This document shows positions 34,294 to 42,639 of a stretch of 64,000 nt of DNA, in pieces. The notes below the pieces were generated by a model. The model made no database searches and was not told where the DNA came from. It saw only the letters and a list, made by a program, of their open reading frames with translations. The stretch comes from JAIBDK01 sp965261915 (GTDB lineage Bacteria > Pseudomonadota > Gammaproteobacteria > Arenicellales > Poriferihabitantaceae): contig CBDHDW010000013.1 of NCBI GenBank assembly GCA_965261915.1, forward strand, positions 2,356,001-2,420,000, written 5' to 3'. Every line of letters begins with the position of its first letter. Positions within the stretch are counted from its first letter, which is position 1. The translations under genes were made by a program, and so were the position numbers.

Positions 34294-34953
34294 ATGCCAG
34301 AGCAGCCTTATTTAGTCCCTCACAGTCAGGAGCCGATTCAAATCCTGCTGGAGGACAATGATTTTTTGTTGGTTAGAAAACCCGATTTGCTGCTAACGGT
34401 GCCGGGCAGGCATCCGAAAAATAAGGATTGTTTGATCGCAAGGCTGCAACAAAACTGGCCAACGGCCAGTATCGTTCATCGCCTGGATCTTGATACATCC
34501 GGCATCATGATCATCCCCTTAAACAAGAAAAGCCACGCCCATATTAGTCGCCAGTTTCAGGAAAGGCAGGTGAAAAAATCCTATACCGCAATGGTGTATG
34601 ACATTGTAGAACAGGATTTCGGCGAAATAACGCTACCCATCAAACCCGATTGGCAAAATCGTCCCAAACAGAAAATTTGCTTCGAATCAGGGAAATCGGC
34701 ATTAACCCAATACACGGTGATCCGTCGTCAACGAGATCGTAGTCGACTTCTCCTCGAACCTGTTACCGGTCGGTCACATCAGTTGCGAATACATTTAAGT
34801 GAGATTGGCCACCCTATTCTTGGCTGTGATATGTATGCCCATGAAACCGCATTAAAAATGGCGCCGAGATTGATGTTACATGCCACTACGATCGGCTTTA
34901 CCCATCCCGCGAAACGGGTGGAAGTGAGCGCTGAATCGCCACCCGATTTTTAA
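34294..34953 (+). CDS. rluA: 23S rRNA/tRNA pseudouridine synthase
   Basis: A 219-residue RluA-family synthase, the same length as E. coli RluA, which modifies U746 of 23S rRNA and U32 of several tRNAs. It has the catalytic Asp in VHRLDLDTSG, the RluA-specific NRPKQKICFESGK, TGRSHQLRIHL, LGHPILG-like IGHPILGCD, and MAPRLMLHA. It lacks an S4 domain, as RluA does. It is intact while both neighbours are gene fragments. Confidence 0.93.
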   Translation: MPEQPYLVPHSQEPIQILLEDNDFLLVRKPDLLLTVPGRHPKNKDCLIARLQQNWPTASIVHRLDLDTSGIMIIPLNKKSHAHISRQFQERQVKKSYTAMVYDIVEQDFGEITLPIKPDWQNRPKQKICFESGKSALTQYTVIRRQRDRSRLLLEPVTGRSHQLRIHLSEIGHPILGCDMYAHETALKMAPRLMLHATTIGFTHPAKRVEVSAESPPDF

Positions 34954-34977
34954 TCAACAGACAGGGGCTTTACCTGT

Positions 34978-35165
34978 TCAGGCGAGTGCCATCTCGAGAA
35001 TTTGCGCGACGTGAAGTGCTTTACGGTCAGTTAAATCGGAGATTTGTTGACGGCACGAGGTTCCATCCGCCGCTCGAACCGCCGGCAACAGGCTGGCTTC
35101 CGCCCTCTTTTTTGAAATTTCAATCGTTTCGCTGGCATAACCAAAAGCGCCCGCCATACCGCAAT
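34978..35165 (-). pseudogene. FAD/Fe-S dehydrogenase C-terminal remnant
   Basis: On the minus strand NCGMAGAFGYASETIEISKK and LLPAVRAADGTSCRQQI followed by ALHVAQILEMALA match the CCG-type C-terminus of large FAD-linked/Fe-S oxidoreductases (YdiJ-like). The rest of the gene, normally about 900 codons, is gone. Confidence 0.7.
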
Positions 35166-35307
35166 TTTGCTGCGCGTAAATTCTCCGATTCGAAATAATG
35201 ATTGAAAGATGTCTGCCATCAAGACAACAAGGAATTTAATATATTGATTGTAACAAGATCAATGGCAACACTTATAATACCGCTTTGCACGAAAACTAAA
35301 ATTATCA

Positions 35308-35385
35308 ATGAGAAAAGCAGGAAGACATTTTCGACAAATACCGGGACCTTCGCACGTACCGGATCGGGTTTTACGCGCGATGAAT
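35308..35385 (+). pseudogene. Class V aminotransferase N-terminal remnant
   Basis: ATG followed by RKAGRHFRQIPGPSHVPDRV and LRAMN is the start of serine/alanine-glyoxylate aminotransferases (usual GRHFLQIPGPxxVPDRVLRA). It breaks off after about 26 residues, just upstream of the CaiB remnant. Confidence 0.75.
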
Positions 35386-35444
35386 GGGGAGTGGATGTGT
35401 CTATTTCCGGGTCACGAGACGGATGGTACCACCGGAAATTGCTA

Positions 35445-35647
35445 GGGAAATGATAGTCGAACATCAGCATTCCACGGCAGGCAAGGTAAAGAGTTTCGGA
35501 CTACCCGTGAAGTTTTCAGAGCCCCCGGGCTCGGTTGATCATCCCGCGCCGGTGTTAGGCGAGCACACTGTGGATGCACTGCAGCAATGTGGATACAGTA
35601 TCGAAGCAATCGAAGGGTTTATTGAGAGAGGAATCGTTAAAGGATGA
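35445..35647 (+). pseudogene. CaiB/BaiF CoA transferase C-terminal remnant
   Basis: GLPVKFSEPPGSVDHPAPVL followed by GEHTVDALQQCGYS and IEGFIERGIV is the standard C-terminal end of CaiB/BaiF proteins. Only about 60 residues survive. It is not a piece of the intact CaiB gene at 30.6-31.7 kb, whose own C-terminus is different. Confidence 0.85.
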
Positions 35648-35657
35648 TCCTGGTGTC

Positions 35658-36377
35658 ATGATTAAGACCCTCTCCGCAACGTATCATCGTGCTGTGAAAG
35701 ATGCACTGGGCTTTCCCAGTATCATGCTGTTAGCGACAATGACTGGATTTGGTTCACTGGCAAGGGAAAGCGGCTTCTCACTCGGTATGGCGATAAGCAC
35801 GACCATTGGGATCTGGGGGCTGCCGGGGCAAATTGCACTGGTGGAACTACACGCAGCCGGCGTTTCCATGCTTTTCGTCATTCTCGCTTCTTCTCTGGCT
35901 AACGCTCGCTTTATGCCTATGGCGGTTTCGTTTATTCCGTTGATTCGGCCGGGTGTCAAACGCTATGGCTGGATGTTTGTTCTGGTGCAGTTACTTTCCA
36001 TCAACTCATGGGCAGCAGGGCAGCGCTCATTTCCGGAAATCGATCCTGTCATGCGTGCTCGGTACTTTACCTGTTTTGCGCTGATTTGTATGACCGCAGG
36101 TCTGGCAGGGACAGTAATTGGCTATTATGGTGTCGGGGCACTCAGTCGGCCAGCGGCGTTGGCATTAATATTTTTGAACCCACTGTTTTTTGCTATCATC
36201 ATTACAGGAACGGCAAAACGACCCGCGACTATCGCCATCATGATCGGCGCTCCTTTGGGCCCGGTTTTTCACTACTTATCGCCTGATTGGGGTTTGTTGC
36301 TTACCGGTGTGATTGGCGGCTCACTAGCCTTCTGGCTTCATCAGCAAAATCGGAAAAATGGTGCCGACCATGTTTGA
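35658..36377 (+). CDS. azlC: AzlC-family branched-chain amino acid exporter, large subunit
   Basis: A 239-residue membrane protein with about seven hydrophobic segments. The early VKDALGFPSIMLLATMTGFGSLARESGFS and SSLANARFMPMAVSF are typical of AzlC, which with AzlD exports branched-chain amino acids or analogues. I start at the ATG giving MIKTLSATYH; the frame is open further upstream through remnant sequence. It overlaps azlD by 20 bp. Confidence 0.85.
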   Translation: MIKTLSATYHRAVKDALGFPSIMLLATMTGFGSLARESGFSLGMAISTTIGIWGLPGQIALVELHAAGVSMLFVILASSLANARFMPMAVSFIPLIRPGVKRYGWMFVLVQLLSINSWAAGQRSFPEIDPVMRARYFTCFALICMTAGLAGTVIGYYGVGALSRPAALALIFLNPLFFAIIITGTAKRPATIAIMIGAPLGPVFHYLSPDWGLLLTGVIGGSLAFWLHQQNRKNGADHV

Positions 36378-36717
36378 ATCGCCAGCCTCGAGCGACACGA
36401 TTTTGTGGTGGATCGTGATACTCGCAATTTTCGCAACGTATGTCTGGCGGTTCCTGGGCGCATTTTTTGCCAGAAATATTGAACCGAGCGGAGATTTATT
36501 TAACTGGGTTACCTGCGTTTCCTATGCAATGCTGGCCGGATTGATTGTTCGGATGATCATATCTCCGGCCGGATCACTGCAAACCACGCCATTATGGATT
36601 CGCTTAGCCGGCGTTATTATCGGAATGGCGGTTTATTTCCTTGCACGCAAACAAGTGCTTGCTGGAGTAGGGGCAGGAATGCTTTCCTTTGTAACCCTGG
36701 TTTCGGTGTTCAATTGA
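36358..36717 (+). CDS. azlD: AzlD-family exporter, small subunit
   Basis: A 119-residue protein with four hydrophobic segments (WWIVILAIFATYVWRF, YAMLAGLIVRMII, LAGVIIGMAVYFL, AGVGAGMLSFVTLV), the AzlD layout. It starts within the azlC stop region and is the partner needed for AzlC function. It converges on the tctA gene 40 bp away. Confidence 0.85.
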   Translation: MVPTMFESPASSDTILWWIVILAIFATYVWRFLGAFFARNIEPSGDLFNWVTCVSYAMLAGLIVRMIISPAGSLQTTPLWIRLAGVIIGMAVYFLARKQVLAGVGAGMLSFVTLVSVFN

Positions 36718-36757
36718 TTCGGCGGAGGCCTCATCAACATTAAAATCGAAACGGATT

Positions 36758-38320
36758 TTACTCTGCCCTTTGTTTTTTGAAGAATGAACCGTAAATGCTG
36801 CCAAGCAGCGTCAGAATTCCAGCGATCAATAACCCTAGAGCGATAGGACGATTAAAAAATCCGCTCCACTCGAAATGCAGCATTTGCATGGCTTGTGCGA
36901 AAGTTTGCTCACCAATTTTCCCGAGAATTAAACCAAGCACAATCCCGGCAACGGAATAGCCGGATCGTCGAAGGAAGAAACCAATAGCGCCTGCGACAAA
37001 CATCACTATGACATCAATGGTGAGTCCACGAACCGCATACGCACCCACAGTAGCCAGGCATAAAATCAAGGGCGCGAGGAACTGAAATGGAATGCGAAGT
37101 AAGTTAATGATGGTTTTGGTTTCAAGGTAGCCAACGAACAGAATGGACAGGTTTGCAAAAAACATGGCAGCGAAAACAACCCAGACCAGATCGGCACTGT
37201 TTATAAATACCAAAGGTCCGGGTTCCATATCGTGCATTTGGAAAACGCCAACCATCATGGCAGTGAGTGCGCCACCCGGAAGGCCGAGAGCCAGCAATGG
37301 AATCATTGCCGCGCCGGTGGCTGCATTGTTCGCCGTTTCCGAAGAAATAACGCCTTCTATTTCGCCTTTACCAAATTTCTTTTTATTTTTTGACCAGCGA
37401 ACTGCCTCGTTGTAACCCATAAACGCAGCCAGTGTTGCACCGATGCCAGGCAAAATACCACAGAAAAAACCAATAATAATGGAACGTAATACCGCAAATT
37501 TATGGGCCATGAGCTCGGCCAGCGTTGGAAAATCCACGCTCATTTTTGGCGCCTTGTAGGAACCCGTGGCTTTTTTCTCAGCTTGAACAAAGATTTCGGA
37601 AACCGCAAAAAATCCCAGAATGGTGGGGATAAAGTGTATACCTGCGAGCAAATAGGGCATGTTGAAATCCCAGCGCTCAATCCCTCCGACTGGATCCAGG
37701 CCTACCACGGCGATAAGCAATCCCGCGAGAATGGATAACCAGCCTTTCCAAAATGTTTTCGCCCCGACGGAAGACGCCACGGCCAGGCCGAAAAATACCA
37801 GCGCAAAAATTTCTGGCGGGCCAAATGCAGAAATTGCCCAATTCGCAATAGGTGCCGTTGCAATCATCATGATCACTGCTGACACTGTTCCGCCTAAAGC
37901 TGAACACATGACGGCGGCACCAACCGCCTTTCCCGCCTGACCTTTTTGAGTCATGGGGTAACCGTCAAACGCAGTAGGTGCGTTTTCCGGCGCACCCGGA
38001 ATGTTAAACAGTATGGCGGTTATCGCACCACCATAGACGCCAGTACAATAAATTACAGAAAACAGCATAATGCCGTGTTCTGCTGAAAGATGGGCTGTGA
38101 AGGGCAGTAAAATCGCTGCCAGCGTCAGCATGCTGACACCCGGTATGGCACCAAACAGCATGCCGCCGATTACCCCGCCGAAAAAGATAACGATGCCTAG
38201 TGGATCACTAAAAAGCGTGATCGTTCCGGTCAGAAAATTGTTAAAAGTATCCACTGATTGATTTTCTGTCTGCGTTTGATCGTTACTGGAGGATGTTGAC
38301 AATCGTTGTGCCAAATTCAT
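36758..38320 (-). CDS. tctA: Tripartite tricarboxylate transporter permease, large subunit
   Basis: A 520-residue permease with about 12 membrane segments. The two TctA motifs are present: GGVIGGMLFGAIPGVSMLTLAAILLPFT here cut to GAIPGVSMLTLAAILLP, and FFCGILPGIGATLAAFMGYNEA. Also TAILFNIPGAPENAPTAFDGYP and SSETANNAATGAAMIPLLALGLPG. I start at the ATG giving MNLAQRLS, overlapping tctB by 38 bp; the frame extends 24 codons further upstream with Cys-rich sequence that does not look coding. With TctB and TctC it takes up a carboxylate or sulfonate using the ion gradient. Confidence 0.92.
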   Translation of the reverse strand: MNLAQRLSTSSSNDQTQTENQSVDTFNNFLTGTITLFSDPLGIVIFFGGVIGGMLFGAIPGVSMLTLAAILLPFTAHLSAEHGIMLFSVIYCTGVYGGAITAILFNIPGAPENAPTAFDGYPMTQKGQAGKAVGAAVMCSALGGTVSAVIMMIATAPIANWAISAFGPPEIFALVFFGLAVASSVGAKTFWKGWLSILAGLLIAVVGLDPVGGIERWDFNMPYLLAGIHFIPTILGFFAVSEIFVQAEKKATGSYKAPKMSVDFPTLAELMAHKFAVLRSIIIGFFCGILPGIGATLAAFMGYNEAVRWSKNKKKFGKGEIEGVISSETANNAATGAAMIPLLALGLPGGALTAMMVGVFQMHDMEPGPLVFINSADLVWVVFAAMFFANLSILFVGYLETKTIINLLRIPFQFLAPLILCLATVGAYAVRGLTIDVIVMFVAGAIGFFLRRSGYSVAGIVLGLILGKIGEQTFAQAMQMLHFEWSGFFNRPIALGLLIAGILTLLGSIYGSFFKKQRAE

Positions 38321-39002
38321 AAAACGGACTAATATTTCCGGTTGGCAGCCCGACGTACAGCAAACTGACAAACAGCAGTAACAGGATTGCAAACAGAATC
38401 AGCATGATTGCGCCCATCCGTTTGTATCGGCGTTCGCCCATTAAATACATCACGCCCAGAATAAAAATCGGCGCCATGGCGTAGAAACCAAAATCCTGTA
38501 AGAATGCGGCGAACAAAATGGGCAGTGCAAGAATTCCACCTACGTGATTGCCGCGCATCGCAAATATATAAACCGCAACCAAAGCCGCAGCACAAACTAA
38601 TTTGACGTGACCAAGTCCGGGTTTTTCCAAAGACATCATCGCTGCGATGGACTCCGGCAGATTCATATATACAAAGGGAATCGCAAGTAGAAAGAAAGTC
38701 CATAGATACCAGCGAAGCGTGTTGTGTTGCGTTTCATCCGCAACTCCCGATGCGCCATCATCACTGGCCTGACCGATCATGCTCGATCCTGCAGCATCTC
38801 CGCGTTTCCATTGTGTGGCGAGTTGTCCGATTGCCGCCACAGCGATTAATAATAGTATCGCACGAGGCCACGCAGAAGCACCGAATTTGTATATCTCTAT
38901 TTCCTTGTCAAACTCAAAGGAATAGAAATATAGAAACCCAACCAGTCCAAGCCAAACACCCGCTTCAACCATTTGACCGATTCTCAGGTTACCCATATTC
39001 AT
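38283..39002 (-). CDS. tctB: Tripartite tricarboxylate transporter, small subunit
   Basis: A 239-residue membrane protein with TctB topology: an N-terminal helix (WLGLVGFLYFYSFEFD), the YKFGASAWPRAILLLI motif typical of the family, and a C-terminal four-helix block. At 239 aa it is longer than many TctB (about 150-170). It lies between tctC and tctA; a hairpin terminator separates it from tctC. Confidence 0.88.
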   Translation of the reverse strand: MNMGNLRIGQMVEAGVWLGLVGFLYFYSFEFDKEIEIYKFGASAWPRAILLLIAVAAIGQLATQWKRGDAAGSSMIGQASDDGASGVADETQHNTLRWYLWTFFLLAIPFVYMNLPESIAAMMSLEKPGLGHVKLVCAAALVAVYIFAMRGNHVGGILALPILFAAFLQDFGFYAMAPIFILGVMYLMGERRYKRMGAIMLILFAILLLLFVSLLYVGLPTGNISPFYEFGTTIVNILQ

Positions 39003-39028
39003 TTTGACAGGATTACTTGTTGTGGCCT

Positions 39029-39059
39029 TAAAAAAATCCGGCGACCAAAGCCGCCGGAT
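39029..39059 (-). terminator. Intrinsic terminator/attenuator between tctC and tctB
   Basis: Minus-strand stem ATCCGGCG / CGCCGGAT followed by a run of T. Its place after the binding-protein gene and before the membrane genes would let tctC be made in excess, as is usual for such transporters. Confidence 0.8.
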
Positions 39060-39083
39060 AGTGGTTTAAACGATGGCTGAAAC

Positions 39084-40112
39084 TTAATTAACCTCAAACC
39101 CCATTTGTTTGTAGACATCTCGATACTGACCGATTGTCGTGGTGAGCAGTTCTTGAGAGCCAGCGGTATCGCGATAGCTTTCGATCAGAGTCATGTACTT
39201 GCTTTCGTTAAATGCCTGATAGCTTTCTTCACAAAACGCTTTTTGGAAAGCCCATTGCAGCCATTCAACGCGATCAGCTGGAGCGTCTTTGTGGACGTAG
39301 AAACCACGGAAACGGTAAAGCGGCTCAAAATCCAGGCCTGCCTCTGTCAAGCTTGGCACGTCAGCAAACGCAGCTGGCGCTTCTTTCAGGATAGTGAGAA
39401 TGGGTCGAAAAGTACCCGCATCCAGAAACTTGCGGACATCACCAGGTTGTTCGAACAATGCGTCAACCTGTCCACCAGCCAGAGCACCGTAACGCGGCGC
39501 GCCTTTATCAAAAGAAATCTGCTGGATTGCCATACCCGTTGCATCGGTAATGAATTTCATGGTGACACGTTCCATAGAACCTTCTTTGGAAACGTTAGCA
39601 ATGGTGGCTTTACCGTCTTGCGCTTTCACCCATTCAACAAATGAATTCCAGTCAGTGAATCGGTCTTCTTCGGTGCGAATATAAATTTGTGAAAATGTAA
39701 TCTGCGAAGTTACCAGTGGAATCAGATCTTCAGCGGGGTTTGGGCGGCTTGAATCAAGCGCGTGTGCGCTTGCCGCATCATCGATATGTTCAAGAACAGT
39801 GTAGCCATCAGTTGGAGTTGCCATGAAAGCAGTCATACCAACAGTACCAGAGCCACCGGGTTTGTGGTCACGGTTAATGTTTGTTCCAGTCAACTCGGTT
39901 ACCGCTTGCGCCATGGCTTGAGCAACTTGCCCCGAGCCACCGGCAGGACCGTAAGGAACAACCATGGTGAGTGCGCGTTCAGGGTAGCCGTCAGGGCCTT
40001 CAGCGCTGGCAGCCAATCCATCTGTTGCGCAGGCCGCCAGTGCAGTACTGGCACCTACAGTCATTGATGCAGCTACCAAACCGGCAGATACAAGATAGTT
40101 TTTGAGTTTCAT
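39084..40112 (-). CDS. tctC: Tripartite tricarboxylate transporter, periplasmic binding protein
   Basis: A 342-residue Bug/TctC-family receptor. The Sec signal peptide is residues 1-27 (MKLKNYLVSAGLVAASMTVG... ending ALA-AC). The mature part begins with YPERALTMVVPYGPAGGSGQVA, the family's first strand and glycine loop, then INRDHKPGGSGTVGM. It binds the substrate in the periplasm and hands it to TctAB. An AGGAG ribosome site precedes the ATG. A CATATATATG palindrome lies 65 bp upstream and is shared with the tauE/sauS gap, hinting that the cargo may be the sulfonate or acid used by those genes. Confidence 0.92.
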   Translation of the reverse strand: MKLKNYLVSAGLVAASMTVGASTALAACATDGLAASAEGPDGYPERALTMVVPYGPAGGSGQVAQAMAQAVTELTGTNINRDHKPGGSGTVGMTAFMATPTDGYTVLEHIDDAASAHALDSSRPNPAEDLIPLVTSQITFSQIYIRTEEDRFTDWNSFVEWVKAQDGKATIANVSKEGSMERVTMKFITDATGMAIQQISFDKGAPRYGALAGGQVDALFEQPGDVRKFLDAGTFRPILTILKEAPAAFADVPSLTEAGLDFEPLYRFRGFYVHKDAPADRVEWLQWAFQKAFCEESYQAFNESKYMTLIESYRDTAGSQELLTTTIGQYRDVYKQMGFEVN

Positions 40113-40177
40113 TTAATTCTCCTCTTTTCGGTGATTATGTGAGTGTTTATCGTTGCAGACTGATCTGAAAACTCAGT

Positions 40178-40187
40178 CATATATATG
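40178..40187. promoter_or_regulatory. Putative operator CATATATATG upstream of tctC
   Basis: A 10-bp palindrome, context TCATATATATGT, in the 180-bp gap between tauE and tctC. The same 12 bases recur at 41120-41131. Two copies within 1 kb at promoter positions suggest one regulator for both units. Confidence 0.5.
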
Positions 40188-40291
40188 TTTGTGGGATATT
40201 AGCTAACATCGGAAGTCTTGTCGAGGGTTAAATGGACACGTCCAGCAAACGGCTGACTCGAAAATCGATGACAAATTTCGAATCGATACAA

Positions 40292-41065
40292 CTACTGCAA
40301 CCCTGAATAGCTCCACGCACGCCAGAGCATACCGAGCCCGGAAACAACCAGTATGATCAATACGAGATTTTTAAAAAGAGCCTCATTGATATGCTTTCGA
40401 ATTTTCTGCCCAGCTAATAAACCGACCGATAATGGTAAAACCGCTAACGCTGAGCTTATGGCATAGGGCGTATTCAAAACACCCAGTACGAACATGACCA
40501 GAACCCAGGGAATGACCGCGACGATGTAGAAATAACAAATGGTGCCGACGAACTGGTGCTTATTCAAATTCGTAAGCGAAACCAGATAGAGAATCAGCAT
40601 TGGGCCAAACATCGATGACAGCCCACCAATGACACCTGCAGTTCCGCAAAAAATAATACCCATGGGTTTTTCCCACGATGGCAGAATGAGGATCTTTTTT
40701 GGTGAACCTTGCAATAGGGTAAAGCAAATGACGGTAATTCCAACAACAGTCAGGAGCAATTGTTCGTCGATACCTTTTAAAACCCTGACACCGACCCAGG
40801 TTCCGATCAGTAAAGCCACCAACGCAGGCCAGAAGCGATTTCGGGTTAACTTCAGGTCGCCTGCATCTTTTACCAACCATACATTAGCGACCACCACGGG
40901 AATTGCCATCAAAACAATGGCCATCTGCGGCGGTAATACCATCGCCATCATTGGAACAGTGAGCAGAGGTGTTCCCACTCCTAACGCACCTTTTATAAAC
41001 CCGCCGCAGATCATGGCGAGTGCACACCAGGCAATAATAAGCGGGCTGTAATCTGTGATCAGCAT
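40292..41065 (-). CDS. TauE/SafE-family anion exporter
   Basis: A 257-residue membrane protein with about eight hydrophobic segments. The duplicated TauE/SafE signature appears as GGFIKGALGVGTPLLTVPMM near the start and GTAGVIGGLSSMFGPMLILYL in the second half. Members export sulfite, sulfoacetate or related anions from sulfonate metabolism. It diverges from the acylating aldehyde dehydrogenase gene and precedes tctC on the same strand, which supports a role in organosulfonate use. The substrate is inferred from context. Confidence 0.87.
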   Translation of the reverse strand: MLITDYSPLIIAWCALAMICGGFIKGALGVGTPLLTVPMMAMVLPPQMAIVLMAIPVVVANVWLVKDAGDLKLTRNRFWPALVALLIGTWVGVRVLKGIDEQLLLTVVGITVICFTLLQGSPKKILILPSWEKPMGIIFCGTAGVIGGLSSMFGPMLILYLVSLTNLNKHQFVGTICYFYIVAVIPWVLVMFVLGVLNTPYAISSALAVLPLSVGLLAGQKIRKHINEALFKNLVLIILVVSGLGMLWRAWSYSGLQ

Positions 41066-41120
41066 TGATGATTTGTTGAGTTGAAGGACAATTATCTATA
41101 GACTCCAAAGTTTACCCGCT

Positions 41121-41130
41121 CATATATATG
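41121..41130. promoter_or_regulatory. Putative operator CATATATATG in the divergent promoter region
   Basis: Second copy of the palindrome found upstream of tctC. It overlaps the first possible ATG of the aldehyde dehydrogenase gene, which favours the ATG three codons later (MSTLNNN) or repression at the start site. Confidence 0.5.
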
Positions 41131-42582
41131 TGTGCAATGTCGACCCTGAACAACAATAGCAGTTCTTCCAACAATCCAGATTACGAACGGGAGCACGCTA
41201 TCACGATGGATCTGCTCGAGCGCGGCCGGGCTGCAATGCAACAGATCGGGTCAGCTGATCAATCGCGGATAGATGAAATCGTAACCGCAATCGCCTGGTC
41301 ACTGTATAAACCGGAGAATGCGTTCCGACTCGCGGAGGTGGCGGTAGCCGATACCGGGATTGGCAATGTCAAACACAAGGTCATTAAAAATCAACGCAAG
41401 ACATTTGGCGCGCTGCGCGATCTAATGCGGGTTAGAACGGTGGGCATTATTGAAGACGCACCGCAAAAAGGCTTAGTGCGTTATGCCAAGCCGGTCGGTG
41501 TGGTTGCCGCGATTACCCCTTCGACAAATCCGGCAGCGACCCCGGTTAATAAATCGATGATGGCATTAAAAGGTGCCAACGCCATTGTTATTGCCCCTTC
41601 TCCAGCAGGATGGAGCAGCACAAATGAAACCGTGCAGCTAATGCGTTTAACGCTCGAGAGAATCGGTGCACCTGCAGACCTTGTGCAGATTTTGCCTTCG
41701 CCGGTTTCTCGTGGTTTGACTGCATTGCTAATGCAAAATGCGGATTTGATTGTTGCAACAGGTTCGCAAAATAATGTGCGTGGTGCGTATAGTAGCGGTA
41801 CCCCAGCCATCGGTGTAGGCGCGGGGAATGTCCCCGTGATTATTGACAGCTCAGCAAATTTGCAAGACGCTGCCGAAAAAATATGCGCTTCAAAGACGTT
41901 TGATAATGCGACATCGTGTTCCTCTGAAAACTCCCTGGTTATCGTTGACGATATCTACGAGCAAGCCATAGCCGCTTTGGAATCCGCCGGTGCTTATCGG
42001 ACTTCGGCGGAGGAGAAGGCGCGAGTGGAGAGTATTCTCTGGCTTGATGGAAAGTTAAATCGGCAAGTCATCGCCAAGGATGCCGATATATTTGCAGAAA
42101 AGGCTGGCCTGGCGGCGGAGGCGAAATCAGCAAAGTATTTTCTTGCCGAGGAAACCGAATTCAATCCTGATTCCAGATTTGCCGATGAGAAATTGTCGCT
42201 GGTTGTGACAGTGTATCGTGCCCGGGACTTTGATCATTCAGTGAAGCTGGTAGACGATATTCTAAATGTTCAGGGTAAGGGACATTCCTGTGGAATCCAT
42301 ACCACAAATGATGAGCACGCCACCCGGTTAGCCGAACAGATGGATGTGGTGCGCGTGTTGGTGAATCAGGCGCATACTTTTGGAAATGGCGGAAGCTTCA
42401 GCAACGCGTTGAATTTTACCTTGTCCATGGGCTGCGGAACCTGGGGCGGTAACAGTATTTCTGAAAATCTGGGGTATCAGCATTTTATTAATATCACCCA
42501 TTTGGTTCGATCGGGAGAGGAAGACAAACCGAGCGAAGCAGAATTATTTGGCGCCCATTTCGAAAAATACGGTACAGATTAG
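41128..42582 (+). CDS. Acylating aldehyde dehydrogenase, sulfoacetaldehyde dehydrogenase (SauS)-like
   Basis: A 484-residue CoA-acylating aldehyde dehydrogenase (PduP/EutE/AdhE type). Key parts are GVVAAITPSTNPAATPVNKS, the nucleotide loop GAGNVPVIID, catalytic C264 in DNATSCSSEN, and FGNGGSFSNALNFTLSMGCG. Next to an AMP-forming CoA ligase and a TauE exporter it resembles sauS of Cupriavidus, which reduces sulfoacetyl-CoA to sulfoacetaldehyde. Other acyl-CoA substrates remain possible; the general class is firm, the substrate is inference. The start may be three codons downstream. Confidence 0.8.
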   Translation: MCAMSTLNNNSSSSNNPDYEREHAITMDLLERGRAAMQQIGSADQSRIDEIVTAIAWSLYKPENAFRLAEVAVADTGIGNVKHKVIKNQRKTFGALRDLMRVRTVGIIEDAPQKGLVRYAKPVGVVAAITPSTNPAATPVNKSMMALKGANAIVIAPSPAGWSSTNETVQLMRLTLERIGAPADLVQILPSPVSRGLTALLMQNADLIVATGSQNNVRGAYSSGTPAIGVGAGNVPVIIDSSANLQDAAEKICASKTFDNATSCSSENSLVIVDDIYEQAIAALESAGAYRTSAEEKARVESILWLDGKLNRQVIAKDADIFAEKAGLAAEAKSAKYFLAEETEFNPDSRFADEKLSLVVTVYRARDFDHSVKLVDDILNVQGKGHSCGIHTTNDEHATRLAEQMDVVRVLVNQAHTFGNGGSFSNALNFTLSMGCGTWGGNSISENLGYQHFINITHLVRSGEEDKPSEAELFGAHFEKYGTD

Positions 42583-42639
42583 TTTGTTCAACATCAGGAT
42601 TGCTTCACCTTTTACCGCTTCTGAGTTCATCTGCCTGGC

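Noticed and set aside
38329..38703. 124-aa minus-strand frame inside tctB
   Set aside because: Alternate frame of tctB. The hydrophobic pattern and YKFGASAWPR motif belong to the annotated frame.
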